Below are positions 1-9,298 of a stretch of 59,141 nucleotides of DNA, in pieces. The notes beneath the pieces are model-generated. The model had not been told where the DNA came from and searched no databases. It worked only from the letters and a program-made list of their open reading frames with translations. This DNA comes from Acanthamoeba sp. SK_2022b (Eukaryota; Discosea; Longamoebia; Acanthamoebidae), in assembly GCA_027943245.1 (NCBI GenBank), contig JANDJZ010000350.1:1-59141 (forward strand). The letters are read 5' to 3'. Positions within the stretch are counted from its first letter, which is position 1, and each line of letters starts with the position of its first letter. The position numbers and the translations under genes were made by a program.

Positions 1-96
1 CACTCGCTCCCAAAGTCCTGTTTCATAACAACGCCCTCCAGCCAATCACTCGCTCGCGCCAAACCTCCGACAAATGACTTGGGCACACTGGGTATA

Positions 97-125
97 TTTA
101 TTTATTTATTTATTTATTTATTTGT
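97..125. repeat. (TTTA)n tetranucleotide repeat
   Basis: A short run of ATTT/TTTA units lies directly beyond the stop codon of the ChaC gene. Read on the minus strand it supplies several overlapping AATAAA hexamers, so it could serve as the polyadenylation signal of that gene. Confidence 0.6.
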
Positions 126-132
126 GTTTTAT

Positions 133-1447
133 TTACTGGACCTGTTCCTCTGTGTCTGCCTTCTCCTGGGCTATCAACTCTGGGGTTGTGTCTTGGGTCA
201 GCCAGCAACCATGAAGAGAGAGAGAAGTAGCAGTACCCAGGACGTGGCGCTCAAGAGCGAAGAGGTGGTTGTCCTCAACCCCCATCTGGCGAACCACCTT
301 GGCCAGGTTCAACAAATACTCCACGTTGCGGCCACTTGGTCCTGCACGAGTAGGAGGGGCACGATGTAAGTCGATGGCCCCTGCTTCTGCTTGTCACTGC
401 AACGGCAGGTGACGTGCCCACAGACTTGTAGATCTGTGCAGCCAGCTGCGGCACGGGTGCCCTGCCCAAGAACTCAGGGTTGTCCTCAGTGGCGCGGTAG
501 AGGAGCGCCTAGACACGTGAAGGAGGAGGTAAGAAATAGTATAAGAGAGCATTATTTTGTGTAGATCGACATGGCGGTGCTTGCAAACGGCGTACCCCCA
601 CGATGGTGGGCTGGTGCGGTGCCTCCTTTGTGAACACATCTACGAGCTCGCGGGTGTAGCCGCCCTGTTTAACAAACACAACACAATGAGCAGACGCGTA
701 AAGTGGTCAGGCATACATGCACTACACAATGCCTGTTGTTGTAGAACGATGTAGGCCAACAACGCCAAGGTTCAAACGGGGTAGTATGGCAACCTTTTCC
801 CTGTAGTCGAGGTAGGATAGCACTTCGTCCACGCTGTCTTTGCCGATGTAGTAGGCAACACCCCATGTGATGATCTTTTAGTCGAAGACGACACAGGTCA
901 GTATGGATAATGGCCGCCCCACGCGACAGTGACTCCACCACGCACCTCCTTGGTTTGGTCCACCTCCTCCACCTTGATCAGGGTGACCACTCGCCCTGGC
1001 GCACCCTACACTCTCGGCGGAGCTCATCAGCTACGTGACAACACAAGGAGCGCCTGCTAGCAAAGGAGGAAAAGATGAACGGTACCGGCACGCCTCGGTG
1101 GTCGGTGCTGCCCTGCCAAAATCGCCGCTTGTACCCGCGCACATACCCGTCCACCCTGAAGACGAAGGAGAGGGTATTATTATTTGTATTATAATCACTA
1201 ATTTTTGTTTTTTTTTTGCAAAAAATTATATATATTCTTAAAAAAATATAAAAATAGGAGCACCCGAAGACGAAGGGGGTAAGACGTGCTTGTTCTCAAA
1301 GGGGAACGAAGGGCGCCAAATAAGAGAGCCGTATCCAAATATCCACACACCGCCGTCGCCGCCCGCGCTAGCAGCCACTGGTTGCTGCACACTCAGCGAG
1401 GAATCAAGCGGTGTGGCGAGTTCCTCAAGGTCGTCTCGTTCTTCCAT
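133..1447 (-). CDS. ChaC-like gamma-glutamylcyclotransferase
   Basis: Seven exons on the minus strand: 1447-1290, 1155-1086, 1005-946, 874-794, 664-596, 508-418, 341-133, giving 245 aa. The spliced protein carries the ChaC hallmarks in order: WIFGYGSLIWRPSFPFE (about residues 37-53), GYVRGYKRRFWQGSTDHRG, APGRVVTL, YLDYREKGGYTRELVDVF, LLYRATEDNPEFLG, PSGRNVEYLLNLA and GVEDNHLFALE. The Glu in the YLDYREKGGY block is, in this family, the expected catalytic acid. ChaC enzymes cleave glutathione to 5-oxoproline and Cys-Gly in the cytosol. Introns 1 and 6 only keep the frame if they start with GC (donor GCACGT at 1289 and 417). The start is the first ATG before the fold. The C-terminal tail of about 30 residues is not conserved to my eye. 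Function is by family; splice sites are inferred. Confidence 0.88.
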
Positions 1448-1569
1448 GGTGCATAGGGTGGAGTGGCAGGGCGTGCGCCCTCGGCGATAAGGACCCCGGA
1501 GATAGAGCGCAGTAGGGCACTCCGACCTCAGCGAGCACCAATAGAACCTGAATGAATATATGCAACTCC

Positions 1570-1642
1570 GCCCTCTTAGCTCAGCTGGTAGAGCGCACGA
1601 CTGAAGATCGTGAGGTCGCTGGTTCAAACCCGGCAGAGGGCA
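1570..1642 (+). tRNA. tRNA-Phe (GAA)
   Basis: A complete 73-nt cloverleaf without intron. The 7-bp acceptor stem is GCCCTCT with AGAGGGC; the D stem is GCTC/GAGC; the anticodon stem CACGA/TCGTG closes the loop CTGAAGA with anticodon GAA; the T arm contains GGTTCAAACC. The discriminator is A. TTTTT follows 10 nt later. An identical copy lies at 48886-48958. It sits between the start of the minus-strand ChaC gene and the plus-strand chromodomain gene. Confidence 0.96.
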
Positions 1643-1652
1643 ATCCGCTATC

Positions 1653-1657
1653 TTTTT
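1653..1657 (+). terminator. RNA polymerase III terminator of tRNA-Phe
   Basis: A T5 run within ATCTTTTTAT, 10 nt past the mature 3' end. The same ten bases occur downstream of the other two tRNA genes of the window. Confidence 0.8.
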
Positions 1658-1942
1658 ATGGAAGACCATTTTTTACCAGCCTGAAATGAAGTGCATCTGC
1701 CAGCTGCAGATAAATTTCTAGGTCAGTATGAGTTGTGGATGATCTAAGTTGTGAGTTATAGTTGGTGATGCTTGAGTTTGTGTATCTGTTGGGTGGGGTG
1801 AGTAAGGAATGGACATTGCTCAAATTTTAGAGTGGTTTAGGAAATAGTTGTGGTCTTGGGAACAGTTCTGCACTCCACCAAACACCACAAAACACCATAT
1901 CTGCAATACCAAAGTACCAACCAGAGGCAACAAACCAATAGC

Positions 1943-4736
1943 ATGGATTTATACCATCAACAACCTCCCAACGATTTGTTCTCATTTAGCCTCAATCTAC
2001 ACTCTTCGATTTCTCCTCTCTCTCCTACTCACAACTCAAACGAAGAGAAGCAAGAGGAAAATCTGGATGTGTGGTTGAATGTAAGCAGCAGCGAAGATGA
2101 AGACGAAAACGACGACATTCGGGTGGATTGGCACATTACTCCCTTTGCCTTCCGCCCCCTTGATGCCCCAACGCTGGCAGCTGCCCGCGACCCTGTGCAG
2201 AAAGGCAAGCAACCGAAAGTGTGGACAAAGAGGTTGGAAGAGCTGCGCTCCTTCGTCCAGGCCAACGGCCACGGCCGCGTACTCTATCACACGCCACGCC
2301 TGGGCGCCTGGGCCTCCTACGTCCGACGACTTCGACGACAGGGAACCCTCGGTGCCGACAGGATAGAACAGCTGGACGAGCTTGGCTTCGTGTGGGACGC
2401 CAGCGAGAGCACGGCGACATCCTCGTCATCTTCCTCCTCCGGCCCCACTGCCGCTGTCGACAACAATGCGGCACTTGCGCGCCAAACCACACGAACAGAA
2501 GACGACACACGAACGGAGGGCGCGCTGAACGGGGCCATCCCTGTGAAGGAGGGAGGCGTCAGCGTCTGCTGCGAGGAGGGCGAGGAGGAAGAGGAAGAAG
2601 AGGAGGACCACGTGGGGGCAAGGGGCCGGTCCGCAAAGATGGATGAGAAGCTGTTTGCAGGACGTGTGTACCAACTTCGAAAGTTTCGACAGAAGCACGG
2701 CCACCTGCGGTTGGGTCGCGCCGAGTACGCCCCCCCCCTCTCTCTCTCTTCCACCTGATCTTCATCTCTTGAGCCAATTCACGTGCTAATATGACACGCA
2801 GGCTGGCGAGGTGGCTCGCGCGAATGAAGAGGTACCACCACGTGGGCCTGTTGGCACGGGACAAGGAGGCCATCCTGCGAGCGGTGGGCGTGTCGTTCGA
2901 TGGCGACAAGCAACCCAAGCAGACGCGGGAGCAGTACTTTGACGCAGACCGCGAGTGGGAGGTGGAGGCCATCCTCGACAAGCGGATGTCTGCGGCCGTC
3001 GATGACGCCGCTCCGCAGCCGTTCTACGAGGTCAAGTGGAAAGGGTACGAGGAGACCACCTGGGAGCCTCTTGACAACCTCGTCGGTACGCACTCTGCCC
3101 GCCTCTCTTTTTCTCACTTTCATCGAGAAGGTTGTAGTGACTTGCACGCCTCCAGGCTGCGCCGCCATGCTGAAGCAGTTCGAAAAGGACAAGAAGGCAG
3201 CCGAGCAGCAAGCCGTTCGTCTCCTCTTCCATTTCGAGAACGCGTTTTCGTCGTATAGAGCCTTACTTACCATTTTCGTATTTTTTTTAAAAAAAATATT
3301 TTTTATTTTAAATATTTTATTTTATCATTTATTTTTTCGTGCAGGCCTTGGCCGACCGCTTTCGAGAGGATGCGCGCAGGATCTCGGTCTACTCGAACTT
3401 CCCCGAGGTTGACTGCACGGTGGCGCTGCGGCTCAGCGGCGGCTGCCGAGACCTGGCCCTCCTGTGGCTCTTCACCGACCCGATCGAGCGCGAGTGGCTC
3501 GAGTCGCGCGTGTTCAAGTGCAGCTCAGCCGTCGCGCAGGCCGAGCTCGGGGTCGAGCTCAGCCCGACCGTCCACCATTCCTACGGCACGCGGCTGGCCA
3601 GCGCCGCCGAAGGCAACAAGAAGAGGGGAGCCAAGAATGCGGCGCCGCCCAAGAGGGCCAAGCGCAAGGGGGCTCGCTACGACGACGAGGAGAAGGAGGA
3701 TGGCTTTGGCGGCCACGGGAGCGACGAGGACAGCCTCAACGGGAACAGCGGGCCCGAAGATGACGACGTGCCCACGAACGCCAGGAAGCGGACAAAGAGG
3801 GGCAATGCGTACGAGGAGTGGGACGACGATGAGGAGGAGGAGGAGGAGGAAGAGGAGGAGGAGAGCGACGAGGTGGAGCGACGAAGCGGGAGGAGGAAGA
3901 GAGGAAGGCCGTCGCGGGAGGACGCGGAGCGGGTGAAGCGTCAGGAGAAGGCGCGCCGGAACTTGGCGTCGCGAGAGGCGCGCAAGGCCACGCGCGACCG
4001 CAAGATGGCCGAGGAGTGGGAGCGCCGGCGCCAGTCCCGGCAGGCTGCGCGCCGCGAGTCCCGCCGCGCGCTTGCCGCCCTCGTCGCACAGCAGCAGCAT
4101 CAGCCACACCAGCACCAGTATCATCATCACCACCTTCACCACCACCACCAACAGCAGCAGCAGCAGCACCAACAGCAGCAACAGCAGAACGAGCGACAAG
4201 CGGGAGAGGATAGACTCGACGAGCAACAGATGATGCTGTTGGAAAAGCTGTTTGGGATGGAGGACGCAGCGGTCGACTACGAGCGGACGACGAGCGAGGT
4301 GGGAGCGGCCCACCACGCGCACGACGGCCACGACGGCCAGCCGCAGCCGCAGCCGCAGTCGCAGTGGCCAGGCCAGTGGCAGGGCGCGGAGGGCGGAGAG
4401 CAGACGTCGATGGAGACATGGGCGAGCCCGACGGCGACGGCGCCGACGGCGTTGGCAGTTTTGGAGGACAGCAGAGGAGAGGGAGGGGCAGGGGGAGAGG
4501 AGATCGATCTGGCGTGGCCGCCGCAGGGCCTCTATGAAGTCGCTCCGCAGAAGAGGAACGAGGGCGAGGACGAACAGCGACCAGCACACGCAGAGGCGGT
4601 GGCCTACCGATCGTCGGCGCTCGACGCGGAGCAGCAGAAGCCAGAGGCGTGGCCCTTGTATGGGGGCGGGGGTGATGGCACGCTGGGGGAGGGCATGCCC
4701 TTGGTGGACCCGCTACTCGCAGATATCGAACTCTGA
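1943..4736 (+). CDS. Chromodomain protein with two helicase-associated domains and AT-hook
   Basis: Four exons (1943-2724, 2802-3085, 3156-3214, 3345-4736) encode 838 aa. A first helicase-associated (HA) repeat spans about residues 92-153, with W, GHGRV, LGAWASYVRRLRRQG and ELGFVWD; a second, interrupted by intron 1, spans about 235-295 (KHGHLRL, ARWLARMKRYHHVGLL). A chromodomain follows at about 302-355 (WEVEAILDKR, FYEVKWKGYEETTWEPLDNLV). The last exon has acidic runs, an AT-hook-like KRGRPSR near residue 557, a basic helical stretch and poly-His/poly-Gln tracts. Chromodomains bind methylated histone tails, so a nuclear, chromatin-associated role is likely. I see no ATPase motor, although HA domains are usually attached to helicases. 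The first ATG before the conserved part was chosen as start; an in-frame extension upstream is possible. No symbol is assignable. Confidence 0.82.
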
Positions 4737-4847
4737 CGTGGTGCGCGTATGTATGTATGTATGTACACATGTCAAGCAAAAACGCCTTTACAACTCTACC
4801 CTGGCCGCTCTCGTCTTCCTCTTCCCCCCCGTTCGTGAGCCCATCTC
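4737..4847. other. Intergenic spacer between convergent genes
   Basis: 111 bp separate the stop codons of the chromodomain gene and the small minus-strand gene. It contains a short GTAT repeat near 4747 and a pyrimidine-rich stretch. I see no gene or clear AATAAA. Confidence 0.6.
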
Positions 4848-5273
4848 TCAGATGTCGTCCTGGCCGCCCACGTCCGAGGGCGTAGCGTTGAGGATGATGT
4901 CGGGGTGGTGCTTCTCGGTCTTGTGTAGCGTTCGTTCCATCTCGCCCTCGATGTGCACCTGCGACTTGTCCTCGCTCTGGTGCATCAGCTCTGTGGTCGA
5001 GTAGCAGAGCTCACGCCCATCAGTCGAGGGAGCCCACAAGATCGAGAGAAAGAAAAGTTGTTGTTCTACTCGAAGCGTACCTTGAGTGACTGTCGCGGGG
5101 TCGGAGCTTGCCTTGTACATGGGGGCGTAGAGGTCGGCCGGGTCCAGCGACCCTCGTCGTACGAACTCCAGGGGCTTGTCGTCTCCGAGAATGGGGATGA
5201 CATGATCAAAGGAGGCCGACTTCTTGGCCGGCTGGTCGCTTCCTTGCATGTGTAGTGGGATTGAATGCGACAT
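4848..5273 (-). CDS. Small hypothetical protein (111 aa)
   Basis: Two exons on the minus strand (5273-5081 and 4990-4848) joined by a GT-AG intron with donor GTACGC. The product begins MSHSIPLHMQGSD and is hydrophilic, with blocks SFDHVIPILGDDKPLEFVRR, LDPADLYAPMYK and VHIEGEMERTLHKTEKHHPD. There is no signal peptide or membrane segment. I do not recognise the family. Coding is supported by the frame-preserving intron and codon use like the neighbours. Its start faces that of the F-box/LRR gene 326 bp away, so they may share a promoter region. An in-frame upstream start that would add 20 residues is possible. Confidence 0.6.
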   Translation of the reverse strand: MSHSIPLHMQGSDQPAKKSASFDHVIPILGDDKPLEFVRRGSLDPADLYAPMYKASSDPATVTQGTLRVEQQLFFLSILWAPSTDGRELCYSTTELMHQSEDKSQVHIEGEMERTLHKTEKHHPDIILNATPSDVGGQDDI

Positions 5274-5599
5274 TGTTGTGCTGTGCTCGTGTTTGCGAGG
5301 TGGGAGTGGTACAAGCGATTTTATCTGGCCCACTTGGACGCCAGGGGTGGCCAGATCAGGGCCAACCGCAATGCAGGTTGCATGCCAGAGAAAATGGGCT
5401 GAAACACGGCGAAAATGCAGGATCGAAGAAAAGGTAAGAGAAATGATATTTTCGCGCTTACTGCGAATTTCTGCGGAAGCTGATATGTCCGGTTAACGGA
5501 AGCCGGAAACATTTGATTTGATTTGTTTTTATTCATAAATCTATTTGTTTTCACAGGTTGACAGGTTTATTTGATCGTGTGGGTTTCGTAGTTAAAAAA
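5274..5599. promoter_or_regulatory. Putative bidirectional promoter region
   Basis: 326 bp lie between the divergent starts of the small minus-strand gene and the F-box/LRR gene, so both 5' regions must be here. It contains AT-rich stretches near 5510-5560, but I cannot point to a convincing TATA box or initiator. Confidence 0.4.
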
Positions 5600-8500
5600 A
5601 TGAGGAAGAGGAACAAGAGAGCGGTCTTTGATGGATTCGAGCGTCGGGACGATGAGCTGGAGCGCCACGAGCAAATGCTGCGCGCAAAGAGCAGGGCGCT
5701 ACGCCAGTCAGCAGAAGGCGATCAAAGTGCGAGTGAGAGCGACGACGATGAGGCACCGCACGGCGCGCCTCAAGCCGCAGCGAGCGCCAAGGGCGCAAGA
5801 GGCCGAAGGGCAAGGCGTGCGGCGCAGGCAAAATCCACGACTAATCAAAACCCGCACTTGAACGCCGCTCTCGATGAAGAAGGTGGTGCAGACCTCGTAG
5901 AGGGGACAAAAGCACGCCAACAGCAAAGATCCATCGCGCCAACGACCGCTCCTCGTGGCCAACGAGGGAAGAAGGGCAAGGGCAGGAAAGGGGCGAGGGG
6001 CAAGTACCGGGGAGGTGATGAAAGTAGCAGCGATGGCGAAGATGTGCTTGCTGCGGCAAAGGCGCCACCTGCCAAAAAGATGGGGCCCGTGGAGAGAAAG
6101 AAAGACACCAACGCATCCACGAGGGCTCGCGAGCGCAAGGTTCCGCGTCATCTTCAGGGCCAGGAGAGGCTCAAGATTCGAGGGTCGCTACCCGAGCATA
6201 TGAACCTGCCCAACGAGGTGTGGGCCATGGTCATCGACTACTTGGACAAGAAGGAACTCCTGTACCGCCTCCCCCCTTCTCCGTGTAGTGGCCCAATGAC
6301 ATGGAGGTGGTGGCTTACACACACACACACGCCAACTGTCTGACAGACTCATGAGTTCCGTTTGTGTCGATTGGCGATGGCTGGCACTCTCCTACTATCG
6401 TCACCACAGGTGTGCTGCTCTCCCTCTCTCCTGTCCTTCCACGTGTCGCCTTTGCTTGCAGCAGCTCAATGCCCTCCTCCCCCCCCAAATATCCAGAGTG
6501 CGCAGCTGCGACGACCTCATCGGCCAGCTCGACTTTCTCTCGGCCAACTGTCCTCACCTCGACTCGTTGGTCCTCGCCGGCTGGTGGAGCGTGGGCATGG
6601 GCGACGAGTTCAAGCACCTCCCGCCTTCGCTCACTCACCTAGGCACGTGGCCGCATCTCGTTCGCCCTTGTCCTGCTCAGCTTCTTCTTCACCACCACCA
6701 CCACCACCACCACCACCACCACCACCCGTGAACCACCACCTCACCTGTGGTGTGATCGTTCGCGCGCGCGCAGACATCTCGAACAGCACGCACGCGCTCG
6801 ACGTGCACCTCGGGCTGCTGCCTCGGGGCCTGCGCTCGCTCGACCTCTCGGGCTGCCACAACATCTCCAACCAGGGGCTCGCGCTCCTGCCGCCGTCGAT
6901 CGAGCGCCTGGACATCTCCGAGTGCTTCCTCGTCTCCGACATGGGCCTGAGGAACCTGTCCGGCGTGGTCGGCCGAACGCGCGACGAGATCGAGGAGGAG
7001 GAGCGCGAGAAGGCCCGGCTCGCGGCCGAAGCGCAGCAGCGAGAGGAGGCGGAGGCCGCGCTACGCCGACGCAAGGGCAAGGATAAAGTCGACGACGACG
7101 AGGAGGAGGAGGAGGAGGAGGAGGAAAGCGAGGTGGCGCCGGAGGTGATGGCTGCTCTGCCCGAGCTGGTGTCGGATGACGAGGCCGCCGAGGCCGTCGA
7201 CGCGACGCCGACGCAACAGTCGACGCCGGAGGCAGCAGAGGAGGAGGAGGCGCCCTCCGTGGTGGACGTGGGCCGCCAGCTGCTGCCCGTGGTGGAGGAC
7301 CCGCCGTTCCCGCACCTCACCACCCTGCGCCTCCACAAGTGCTTCGCCATCGCGTCGCTCGAGTTCCTGCCGCGGACGCTCGAGGAGCTGGACATCTCCC
7401 ACCTCAACCTCAACTTTGCCGGCGGCTGCTTCGCCTCGCTGCCGCCCTCCGTCAAGCGACTCACCGTCACGTGCGCGCCCTTTCCTCTTTTTTTTTTTTT
7501 TTTTTTTGGAGTTTCGGATATTATATTAATGATTTAATTAATTATTATTTTGTTTACAATTTCCTTATTCTTGTGTTAAGGGTGCGGCGCTAAACGCCAC
7601 GACCAACCACAGGGACTGCCGTCACGGACAACAGCCTGTGGGACCTGCCGCCCTCGCTGGTCTACCTGGACCTCACCCGGTGCTACTTCGTCACCGACGA
7701 CGGGCTGCCGGTAACCGTTTACCCCCCCCCCTCGCGCGAGCCCCCGACCTGTCTGACGCAGCTGGCCCTGACCTCCTTTCCTCGCTGGTCTTGTGTCGAC
7801 CACCACAGGCGCTGTACGGCATGCCCTACTTGAAGACGCTCGTCGTTCGCGGATGCTCCCGCATTCACGGTTCGTCTGCGCTCGCGTGTGCGAGAGCATT
7901 GTGGTCAAGTTGATGTTGTTGTTGCTGATGACGACGGCGGTGGTGATGGTTTGGCGAGCAGGCGACGGCCTGGTGAGCTTGCCGCCGTCGCTGGAGCAGC
8001 TGGTCATCTCGGAGACCAACATCGCCGACGAGTCGCTGGACACCTTGCCCGCGTCCATCAGGAAGCTCGACCTCTCCTTCACCTCCATCTCCAACCGGGC
8101 CCTGCTCCATCTGCCGCCCAACCTCGAGGTCTTCCTGCGCTTCCGCTTTGTGTGTGGTCGTCGTCGTCGTCGTTGGATGCTGACCTGCGCGCGTGGTTTT
8201 GGTGGTGGGCCATGGCACGCCGACCAGGAGCTGAACGTGGGGTGGTGCAAGCACATCGACGACGAGGGCCTGTCCGCGCTCCCGGCCACGCTGCGCGCGC
8301 TGGGCCTGGAGGACAACGTCAAGAACATCTCCGACCAGGCCCTCGTGCACCTCTACCACAGCCACGCCAAGGCGCTTCGCGTGCTCAACCTCGTCGGATG
8401 CGATCGGATCACCGACGAGGGCCTGCGCTGGCTGCCGCGCAACCTCGCCACGCTCTGCCTCACCCTCAGGTGGGCGCTCCGAACACGCGTCGTGCGCCAC

Positions 8501-8674
8501 GCAACGCGCGTTGCTGATCTCTCTCTTTTTGTGTCGCGCAGGCCTGCCAACATATCCAAGAACGCCATCAAGAGGCTGCAGATGTCGGGCAAGGTGGAGC
8601 TGAAGATCATGGAGTCGACGAGAAGGAAGATGCTGCAGGCGGGCCTTGTCAAGGCCTCCTCGTCGGGCGTGTGA
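5600..8674 (+). CDS. F-box / leucine-rich repeat protein
   Basis: Proposed exons: 5600-6261, 6410-6642, 6774-7472, 7613-7710, 7809-7869, 7962-8128, 8228-8469, 8542-8674 (764 aa). The N-terminal 200 residues are basic, acidic and low complexity. An F-box begins at about residue 203 (LPNEVWAMVIDYLDKKELL). The rest is a leucine-rich-repeat array with units such as LRSLDLSGCHNISNQGLALL and LEQLVISETNIADESLDTLP, often containing LPPS. An acidic, helical insertion of about 115 residues (coded 6970-7310) splits the array. By family it would be the substrate-recognition subunit of an SCF ubiquitin ligase. Introns at 6643 and 7473 need GC donors to keep the repeat register. The boundary of exon 2 (start at 6410 or nearer 6462) is uncertain because it falls inside the F-box. 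Confidence 0.8.
6691..6726. repeat. (CCA)n microsatellite in intron
   Basis: About twelve CCA/CAC triplets inside the GC-AG intron of the F-box/LRR gene. They create a poly-His reading frame that I regard as non-coding. Confidence 0.85.
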
Positions 8675-9298
8675 GCCGCCCGCTTCGCTTGACGAAATCT
8701 GACGGGCAAGATGGACGTGTTCAATGGCTAACACCTGTGCAACGGCCGGAAATCACCGGCACGTTTTTTCATTTTGGTTGGCGATTGATCGCCAAGAGAT
8801 GCCACGACCGCCAATCAACGGCGTCATGCAAAGTTTCCAAAACGCCCATTGGCGGTTCCTTCGTGTAACAAGCCACCAGTGATCAGTTGCCCCCCTACTC
8901 TCCGTTGTCGTCTCCGTTTGCTCGTTGTGAGGGTCCTGGTCTATTTCTCCTCACCCGACTCTTGCCACACCCTCTCCTCCTGCTACGCGTCGGGTTGCTG
9001 TTTGGCCTCTCGTTTCCTCTTGCCGCCCAGCCACAAAGGAGGCTGCATCTCCAGCTCATACCTCGCAAAAGCGGCCGACAACAGATTCTTTTTTGGTAGC
9101 CCAACTCATCTGCCCCCCCACTACTTAGCTCATATGAGATTCCTTGTTTGTTATATCAGGCCAAGGAACTTGAGATGTGTCACGTGGGTACCTTTTTTAA
9201 AGCAAACACTCACCGCTTTTGTCCATCGCCCACGCAGCTTTGGAGGCATCCACTGGTGCCGGCAGGCCTGGTCTCTGACCGACTCTGCAAGAGCTCAG
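8675..9298. other. Intergenic region before the GATA gene
   Basis: 624 bp without a recognisable gene. Open frames here are short and lack family features. It must hold the 3' end of the F-box/LRR gene and the 5' untranslated region or promoter of the GATA gene; an upstream coding exon for the latter cannot be excluded. Confidence 0.5.

Noticed and set aside
1238..1669. Minus-strand ORF of 143 codons read through the tRNA-Phe gene
   Set aside because: Only its downstream part (from the ATG at 1447) is the first ChaC exon; the upstream part is antisense tRNA.
3525..4589. Minus-strand ORF of 354 codons opposite the last chromodomain-gene exon
   Set aside because: Leu/Val/Arg-rich shadow of a GC-rich, low-complexity exon; the plus strand connects by frame-keeping introns to conserved domains.
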